Positions 58,914 to 64,000 of a stretch of 64,000 nucleotides of DNA are shown here, in pieces. Under the pieces are notes generated by a model, which was not told the DNA's origin, searched no databases, and saw nothing but the letters and a program-made list of their open reading frames with translations. The first letter of the stretch is position 1. Every line of letters begins with the position of its first letter. This DNA comes from Microbacterium yannicii. Lineage in GTDB: Bacteria > Actinomycetota > Actinomycetes > Actinomycetales > Microbacteriaceae. The stretch lies in assembly GCF_024055635.1 (NCBI RefSeq), contig NZ_JAMXMB010000036.1:186001-250000 (forward strand), read 5' to 3'. Made by a program: the position numbers and the translations under genes.

Positions 58914-59903
58914 TCAGACGCCGGCCACCACCGCGTTGTCGAGCTCGTCGAGCTCGACGCCGGGCCGTTCGGCCGCGTTCGTGAGCAGCACGTAGGCGAG
59001 ACCCGCGGTCGGATGGATCCAGAACTCGGTGCCGGCCCAGCCGCCGTGCCCGTACGCGTCGCGGTCGATGAGGCCGGGAGCGCGCGTGCGCAGGTTGAAC
59101 GTGAAGCCCCAGTCCTGCCCTCGTTCGGCGGGATAGGGCTCGAGCCGCGGGATGTCGCCGGTGAAAGGCCGGCGCATCATGGCGAGCGTGCCCGGCTGCA
59201 CGACGCCGCCGGCCTCGCCCTCGCCGATGCGCAGCAGCGCAGAGCCGACGGCGAGGAGGTCGGCGGCCGTGCCGATCAGGCCGGCGCCCGGACTGCGGTG
59301 GCGCGCGAATCCGCGCATGTCGAGCCCGAGGCGCTCGGCGTCGACCACGCGGTGCGGGTCGGCTGCGGGGTCCAACGTGAAGCCGTTCGCACCGAGCGCG
59401 GGCGCCCACGCCGCGATCGCGACATCCCAGTCCTCACCGGTGGTGTGACGCAGCAGCTCGGCGATCCCCTGGAACGCGACCGTCGAGTAGCGGGAGGCTG
59501 TGCCGGCGACGAAGTCGCGGCCGGGTGCGCGCAGGGCGGCGGGAAGGCCCTCAGCGGGGTCGAGCGACGGTTCACGGATGCCGGCGGTGTGGCTCACGAG
59601 ATGGCGCAGGCGCACCACGTCGTCGCGCCCGCTCGAGAACTCGGGCACGGCGACGGTGAGCGGCGTCTCGGTGGTGAGGAGTCCCCGCTCGATGGCCCGC
59701 GCGGCTGTCAGGCCGGTGAGCACCTTCGTGATCGAGAACAGCCAATACGGGTCGTCGGCGCGTGCCGGGCGACCGTCGGTCGCTCCGAACGCGTCGAGCG
59801 CGACGATGCCGTCGCTCGTCGCGACGCCGAGCACCGCCGTCGGCAGTCTTTCGGCCTCCACGTGCCGTCGCGCCCAGTCGAACGCCGCCGCATAGGCGGT
59901 CAC
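58914..59903 (-). CDS. serine hydrolase (beta-lactamase class C fold)
   Basis: A 329-residue class-C beta-lactamase-like hydrolase. The SxxK motif is SITK (YWLFSITKVLTGL), the HxG-type motif is YGHGGWAG, and HLVSHTAGI lies between; the YxN position appears as YSTV, so hydrolytic range may differ from beta-lactamases. There is no signal peptide, suggesting a cytosolic esterase or peptidase. It overlaps rhaB by 4 bp (GTGA), which places it in the rhamnose operon; it could remove acyl groups from rhamnosides. Confidence 0.87.
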   Translation of the reverse strand: MTAYAAAFDWARRHVEAERLPTAVLGVATSDGIVALDAFGATDGRPARADDPYWLFSITKVLTGLTAARAIERGLLTTETPLTVAVPEFSSGRDDVVRLRHLVSHTAGIREPSLDPAEGLPAALRAPGRDFVAGTASRYSTVAFQGIAELLRHTTGEDWDVAIAAWAPALGANGFTLDPAADPHRVVDAERLGLDMRGFARHRSPGAGLIGTAADLLAVGSALLRIGEGEAGGVVQPGTLAMMRRPFTGDIPRLEPYPAERGQDWGFTFNLRTRAPGLIDRDAYGHGGWAGTEFWIHPTAGLAYVLLTNAAERPGVELDELDNAVVAGV

Positions 59904-61315
59904 GAGCGCGGCTCGTACCGTTCGGGCGATACGGATGCCGCGACCACGCGCCGCAGATCCTCCAGAGACGCGTCGGGCCCGAACCAGCCGTGCGCGCGTG
60001 CCTGCACGAGCACGTTGCCGAGCGCGGTCGCCTCGACCGGCCCGGCCAGTACAGGAAGTCCCGAGCGGTCGGCGGTCGCCTGGCAGAGGAGACGGTTGAG
60101 CGCTCCGCCGCCGACGATGTGGACCACGTCGATGTCGCGGCCGGTGAGCCGGCCGGCGGTGGCGACGGCGTCGGCGAACGCCTGCGCGATGCTCTCGACG
60201 ATCGTCCGCGCGAATGCCTCCCGGGTCGCGGGCACCACGGCGCCCGCGTCATCGAGGACCGCCGCGATGCGCGCGGGCATGTCGCCGGGCGCCGACAGAC
60301 GCGCGTCATCGGCGTCGAACAGCGGGATGTCGCCGGTGACGGCGGCCGCGGCATCCAGCAATCCCGGAAGGTCTATCGGCGCGCCGTCTTCGGCCTCCCA
60401 CGTGCGGACGGCCTCGCTCAGCAGCCAGAGCCCCGTCACGTTGTGGAGGAACCGGACCCGCCCGTCGACGCCGCCCTCGTTGGTGAAGTTCGCCTCGCGC
60501 GCCGCGTCGCTCACGACCGGTTCGTCGAGCTCGACGCCGACCAGACCCCACGTGCCGCAGGAGATGTAGGCGGCGTCGGGGGTGCTCAGCGGCACCGCCA
60601 CGACTGCCGAGGCGGTGTCGTGCGAGCCGACCGCGATCACCTCGAGCGGGGCGCCGATGCGCTCGCGCGCCTCACCGTGCAGCGTGCCGAGCGTGGTGCC
60701 CGGGTCGACCAGCGGCGGAAGCGCGGATGCCGGGATCCCGAGCCGCGCGGCGAGCTCGTGGTCCCACTGGCCGGTGCGGACGTCGACCAGGCCGGTCGTG
60801 GACGCGTTCGTTCGCTCGGCGAATCGCGCGCCGGTGAGGAGGAACGCGACGAGGTCGGGGATGAGGAGCGCGACGTCGGCGTCGGCCAGGCGATCCTCGA
60901 CGGCGTACTGGTACAGCGTGTTGAACGGCAGGAACTGCAGGCCGTTGCGGCGGTACAGCTCCTCGAACGGAGCCTCGCCGTGCACGGCCTCGACCCCGCG
61001 CGCGGTGCGCTCGTCGCGGTAGTGGAACGGTTCGCCGAGCAGTTCGTCGCCGTGGACGAGGCCGTAGTCGACCGCCCACGAGTCGATGCCGATGCTCGCG
61101 ATGCCGGGCTCGCGCCGCAGCGCCTCGGTGAGCCCCTGGACGATGTGGCGGTACAGCGCCGAGAAGTCCCAGTGCAGGCCGTCCGGCCCGGGCACGGGAC
61201 CGTTCGGGAACCGCGCGACCTGCTCGAGGCGCAGCATCCCGTCGTCCACGTAGCCGAGCATGACGCGCCCGCTGGTCGCGCCGAGGTCGACCGCGGCGAC
61301 CACCCCGCCGGTCAT
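59900..61315 (-). CDS. rhaB: rhamnulokinase
   Basis: A 471-residue FGGY-family kinase phosphorylating L-rhamnulose with ATP. AAVDLGATSGRVMLGYV, IDSWAVDYGLVHGD, FNTLYQYAVEDR, GSHDTASAVVAVPL, YISCGTWGLVGVELDEP and VVHIVGGGALNRLLCQATAD are strong rhamnulokinase features. It lies after the aldolase/dehydrogenase gene in the operon and overlaps the hydrolase gene. Confidence 0.94.
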   Translation of the reverse strand: MTGGVVAAVDLGATSGRVMLGYVDDGMLRLEQVARFPNGPVPGPDGLHWDFSALYRHIVQGLTEALRREPGIASIGIDSWAVDYGLVHGDELLGEPFHYRDERTARGVEAVHGEAPFEELYRRNGLQFLPFNTLYQYAVEDRLADADVALLIPDLVAFLLTGARFAERTNASTTGLVDVRTGQWDHELAARLGIPASALPPLVDPGTTLGTLHGEARERIGAPLEVIAVGSHDTASAVVAVPLSTPDAAYISCGTWGLVGVELDEPVVSDAAREANFTNEGGVDGRVRFLHNVTGLWLLSEAVRTWEAEDGAPIDLPGLLDAAAAVTGDIPLFDADDARLSAPGDMPARIAAVLDDAGAVVPATREAFARTIVESIAQAFADAVATAGRLTGRDIDVVHIVGGGALNRLLCQATADRSGLPVLAGPVEATALGNVLVQARAHGWFGPDASLEDLRRVVAASVSPERYEPRS

Positions 61316-61332
61316 CGGGGAGACTCCGAATT

Positions 61333-61393
61333 GGTCGCTGAGCTTGTCGAAGCGCCGGAGCGCCGAGCGCCCTTCGACAAGCTCAGGGACCGG
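61333..61393. repeat. REP-like palindrome between rhaB and the aldolase gene
   Basis: GGTCGCTGAGCTTGTCGAAG and CTTCGACAAGCTCAGGGACC in the same arrangement as at 9974-10033, 61 bp in total. Being intergenic within an operon, it could alter mRNA stability of the neighbours. Confidence 0.85.
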
Positions 61394-61406
61394 TGGCGGA
61401 GCGCTG

Positions 61407-63443
61407 TCATCGCAGGAACGCGGCGGCGACGCCGGAGTCGACCGGGATGTGCAGGCCCGTGGTTCGGCTCAGCTCAGGGCCGGTCAGCACGAAGACCGCG
61501 TCGGCGACGTTCTCGGGCACGACCTCGCGCTTGAGGATGGTGCGGTTCGCGTAGAACTGGCCGAGGTCCTCTTCCTTCACGCCGTAGGTCGCGGCGCGGT
61601 TGGCGCCCCAGCCGGAGGCGAAGATGCCGGAACCGCGCACGACGCCGTCGGGGTTGATGCCGTTGACGCGCACACCGTGCTCGCCGAGCTCGACCGCGAG
61701 CAGCCGCACCTGGTGGGCCTGGTCGGCCTTGGTCGCCGAGTACGCGATGTTGTTCGGGCCGGCGAAGACGGAGTTCTTCGACGAGATGTAGATCACGTCG
61801 CCGCCGAGCTTCTGCTCGATGAGGATCTTCGCGGCGGCCTTCGAGACGAGGAACGAACCCTTCGCCATCACATCGTGCTGCAGGTCCCAGTCTTTCTCGC
61901 TGGTCTCCAGCAGCGGCTTCGACAGCGACAGTCCGGCGTTGTTCACGACGAGGTCGACGCCGCCGAAGGCGAGCACCGCTTCGTCGAAGGCAGCCTGGAT
62001 CGCGTCGGCGTCGGCGACGTTCGCGGCGACGCCGATGGCGACATCCGCGTTCCCCAGTTCGGCTGCGGCAGCCTGCGCCTTCTCGAGGTCGAGGTCGGCG
62101 ATGACAACGCACGCGCCCTCGGCGGCGAGCCGGGTCGCGATGGCCTTGCCGATGCCGGATGCCGCGCCCGTGACGAGGGCGATGCGGCCCTGGTGGGTCT
62201 TGGGCTTCGGCATGCGCTGCAGCTTCGCCTCTTCGAGCGCCCAGTACTCGATGCGGAACTTCTCGGCGTCGGAGATCGGGGAGTAGGTCGACAGCGCCTC
62301 GGCGCCGCGCATCACGTTGATGGCGTTGACGTAGAACTCGCCCGCCACCCGGGCGGTCTGCTTGTTCGCACCGTACGAGAACATGCCGACGCCCGGGATC
62401 AGCACGATGAGCGGGTCGGCCCCGCGGATCGCGGGGCTGTCGGCGGTCGCGTGGGCGTCGTAGTACGCCTGGTAGTCGGCGCGGTACGTCTCGTGCAGCT
62501 CCTTCAGCCGCGCGATCGAGTCGTCGACGCTCGCGTCGGCCGGCAGGTCGAGGATGAGCGGCTTGACCTTGGTGCGCAGGAAGTGGTCGGGGCAGCTGGT
62601 GCCGAGCGCGGCGAGCTCGGGCGCGCGCTCGGACGCGAGGAAGTCGGTGACCACCTCGGCGTCGGTGAAGTGGCCGACCATCGGCTTGTCGGTCGACGCG
62701 AGCCCGCGGACGGTCGGCGCGAGCGCGGCGGCCTTGGCCCGGCGCTCCGCCTCCGGCAGCGCCTCGAAGCCGCCACGAACTCCTCCGAACGGGTCGGCCT
62801 TGCCATGCTCGGCGATGTACGCCGCGGCGGTCTCGATGATCCAGAGCGAGTTCTGCTCGGCCTCCTCGGACGTGTCGCCCCACGCCGTGATGCCGTGACC
62901 GCCGAGGATGCACCCGATCGCCTGGGGGTTGTTCGCCTTGATCTCGGCGATGTCCAGGCCCAGCTGGAAGCCCGGACGGCGCCACGGCACCCAGACGACC
63001 CTGTCGCCGAAGATCTTGGGCGTGAGCTCCTCGCCGTCGGCGGCGGTCGCGATGGCGATGCCCGAGTCGGGGTGCAGGTGGTCGACGTGCGCAGCGTCGA
63101 CGAGGCCGTGCATCGCGGTGTCGATCGACGGCGCGGCGCCGCCCTTGCCGTGCAGGCAGTAGTCGAACGCGGCGACCATCTCGTCCTCGCGCTCGACGCC
63201 GGGGTACACGTTCACAAGCGCGCGCATGCGGTCCAGGCGCAGCACCGCGAGGCCCGACTCCTTCAGCGTGCCGAGGTCGCCTCCCGAACCCTTGACCCAC
63301 AGCAGCTCGACGGGCTCACCGGTGACCGGGTCGGTCTCGGTGCCCTTCGCCGACGTGTTGCCGCCGGCGTAGTTCGTGTTCTTCGGATCGGCGCCGAGGC
63401 GATTGGACCGCGTGATGAGGTCGGAGACGGCCGGGTTGGTCAT
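61407..63443 (-). CDS. rhaEW: bifunctional rhamnulose-1-phosphate aldolase/short-chain dehydrogenase
   Basis: A 678-residue fusion. The class II aldolase half (1-410) shows TNYAGGNTSAKG, WVKGSGGDLGTL and metal-ligand motifs VDHLHPDSGIAIA and LGGHGITAWG. The short-chain dehydrogenase half (about 430-678) shows ALVTGAASGIGKAIA, VVNNAGLS, the Ser/Tyr/Lys triad in ISSKNSVF and AYSATKADQAHQVR. It splits rhamnulose 1-phosphate into dihydroxyacetone phosphate and L-lactaldehyde and oxidises the latter to lactate. AAGGAAT is placed before ATG 63443. Confidence 0.93.
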   Translation of the reverse strand: MTNPAVSDLITRSNRLGADPKNTNYAGGNTSAKGTETDPVTGEPVELLWVKGSGGDLGTLKESGLAVLRLDRMRALVNVYPGVEREDEMVAAFDYCLHGKGGAAPSIDTAMHGLVDAAHVDHLHPDSGIAIATAADGEELTPKIFGDRVVWVPWRRPGFQLGLDIAEIKANNPQAIGCILGGHGITAWGDTSEEAEQNSLWIIETAAAYIAEHGKADPFGGVRGGFEALPEAERRAKAAALAPTVRGLASTDKPMVGHFTDAEVVTDFLASERAPELAALGTSCPDHFLRTKVKPLILDLPADASVDDSIARLKELHETYRADYQAYYDAHATADSPAIRGADPLIVLIPGVGMFSYGANKQTARVAGEFYVNAINVMRGAEALSTYSPISDAEKFRIEYWALEEAKLQRMPKPKTHQGRIALVTGAASGIGKAIATRLAAEGACVVIADLDLEKAQAAAAELGNADVAIGVAANVADADAIQAAFDEAVLAFGGVDLVVNNAGLSLSKPLLETSEKDWDLQHDVMAKGSFLVSKAAAKILIEQKLGGDVIYISSKNSVFAGPNNIAYSATKADQAHQVRLLAVELGEHGVRVNGINPDGVVRGSGIFASGWGANRAATYGVKEEDLGQFYANRTILKREVVPENVADAVFVLTGPELSRTTGLHIPVDSGVAAAFLR

Positions 63444-63475
63444 GTCGGGATTCCTTCTGGTGTGGCTGGTGTCGC

Positions 63476-64000
63476 TCAGGCGACGGAGGCCGGAGCGGGG
63501 GCGGGTGTCGCCGTGGGGCGAGCACCGGCGAGGGACAGAGAGGCGAGGCGGGTCGCGAAGCGGTCGAGGGTGACGGATGCCGCGGGCTCCTGCGGCCGGT
63601 TCAGGTGACCGTGATCGGTGCCGGGCTCGCTGAGCACCTGGATGTCGCGGCCCGCGGCGCGCAGTGACGCGGCGAACGCCTCACCCGAGACGCGGAGCTC
63701 GTCGACGTCGCCGTTGACCATGAACGTGGGCGGGAACTCCACGAGGTCGTCGGGGCGGGCGTTGCCGGGAATCGCCGCGAGAGGCGCGTCGTCGATCGGA
63801 CCGCCCAGGTAGTTCTCGTACATCGCGCGCACCATCTCCGGGCGGAAGCGGTCGGCCTCGGGCTGGGCATCCAGTGCGGCACGGAGCGCGGCGTCGGGCG
63901 CCGGCTGCACCGCGAGCAGTGTCGGGTAGGCCAGCAGCACGAGGGCCGGAAGCGCGGCCCGCTGCTCGATGAGCCGGAGCGTGGCGCCGGCGGCGAGGTT
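63476..64000 (-). CDS. alpha/beta hydrolase, HSL-like (5' part outside the window)
   Basis: The frame is open to the window end; the first visible residues NLAAGATLRLIEQR correspond to the region after the nucleophile in GDSAGGNLAAG-type esterases. Further down FPPTFMVNGDVDELRVSGEAF carries the expected acid Asp and SEPGTDHGHLN the catalytic His. The Ala/Pro/Thr tail is short. It precedes the aldolase gene by 32 bp, so it is probably the promoter-proximal member of the rhamnose operon and may deacetylate rhamnose oligosaccharides. Confidence 0.82.
   Translation of the reverse strand, partial: NLAAGATLRLIEQRAALPALVLLAYPTLLAVQPAPDAALRAALDAQPEADRFRPEMVRAMYENYLGGPIDDAPLAAIPGNARPDDLVEFPPTFMVNGDVDELRVSGEAFAASLRAAGRDIQVLSEPGTDHGHLNRPQEPAASVTLDRFATRLASLSLAGARPTATPAPAPASVA

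Noticed and set aside
1-64000. tRNA, rRNA, prophage, transposase or integrative element genes
   Set aside because: No cloverleaf, integrase or transposase features were recognised; codon and base use are even across the window apart from the local A/T-rich operators.

Overview
The window is a high-GC, gene-dense chromosomal segment from an actinobacterium, most likely Microbacterium or a close relative in the Microbacteriaceae. The reasons are the very strong G/C preference at third codon positions, DUF7882-type 100-residue proteins, MsiK-style sugar ABC importers that lack their own ATPase, REP-like palindromes of the TTCGACAAGCTCAG and TTTCGTCTCGCTC types, the frequent GGATGCC/GGCATCC oligonucleotide, and many apparently leaderless genes (TANNNT about 6 nt before the start codon). 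I see no rRNA, tRNA, prophage, insertion sequence or CRISPR array.

Layout. 1-4 kb: the end of a probable glycosidase, small secreted, membrane and VOC proteins, a YCII-like protein and a large secreted choice-of-anchor-I-type beta-propeller protein. 4-12 kb: acyl-CoA and branched-chain catabolism (acyl-CoA dehydrogenase, 3-hydroxyisobutyrate dehydrogenase, enoyl-CoA hydratase), a MarR regulator, and etfBA followed by an unusual cytochrome b-like membrane protein with a repeat-rich N-terminus. 12-19 kb: LLM oxidoreductase, a histidine kinase/response regulator/DUF4097 operon, cofE, an acetyltransferase and a thioesterase. 18.5-22.5 kb: a c-di-GMP neighbourhood with an EAL protein, a bacteriophytochrome-GGDEF protein and two DUF7882 paralogues. 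22.5-26.4 kb: membrane and envelope proteins of unknown function. 26.4-31.3 kb: a LysR regulator divergent from a giant bifunctional PutA.

31.4-45.3 kb is the most interesting part. It is a sugar regulon with two LacI regulators, a TIM-barrel isomerase/epimerase, a dihydroxyacetone-kinase-type kinase, an RpiB-type isomerase, an L-gulonate-3-dehydrogenase-like enzyme, an ABC importer, a GH51 alpha-L-arabinofuranosidase and a secreted tandem CE1-type esterase. The same palindrome (TACNACGTTGTA) precedes three separate transcription units in the region, tying them into one regulon. No araBAD-like genes are present. The enzyme set fits a hypothetical route in which a sugar acid is oxidised at C3, loses CO2 to give a ketotetrose, and enters the pentose phosphate pathway as erythrose 4-phosphate.

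45.5-52 kb: an acetyltransferase, an autoregulated-looking membrane protein/HTH pair, a quinone-oxidoreductase-like gene, dimethylargininase plus ornithine aminotransferase, and a membrane sulfite-oxidase-family molybdoprotein. 52-57.5 kb: the conserved ATP-grasp/alpha-E/transglutaminase trio and a DHA2-type MFS exporter whose start is overlapped by a perfect dyad. 57.5-64 kb: a rhamnose catabolism cluster (LacI regulator, beta-lactamase-fold hydrolase, rhamnulokinase, bifunctional rhamnulose-1-phosphate aldolase/lactaldehyde dehydrogenase, partial alpha/beta hydrolase).
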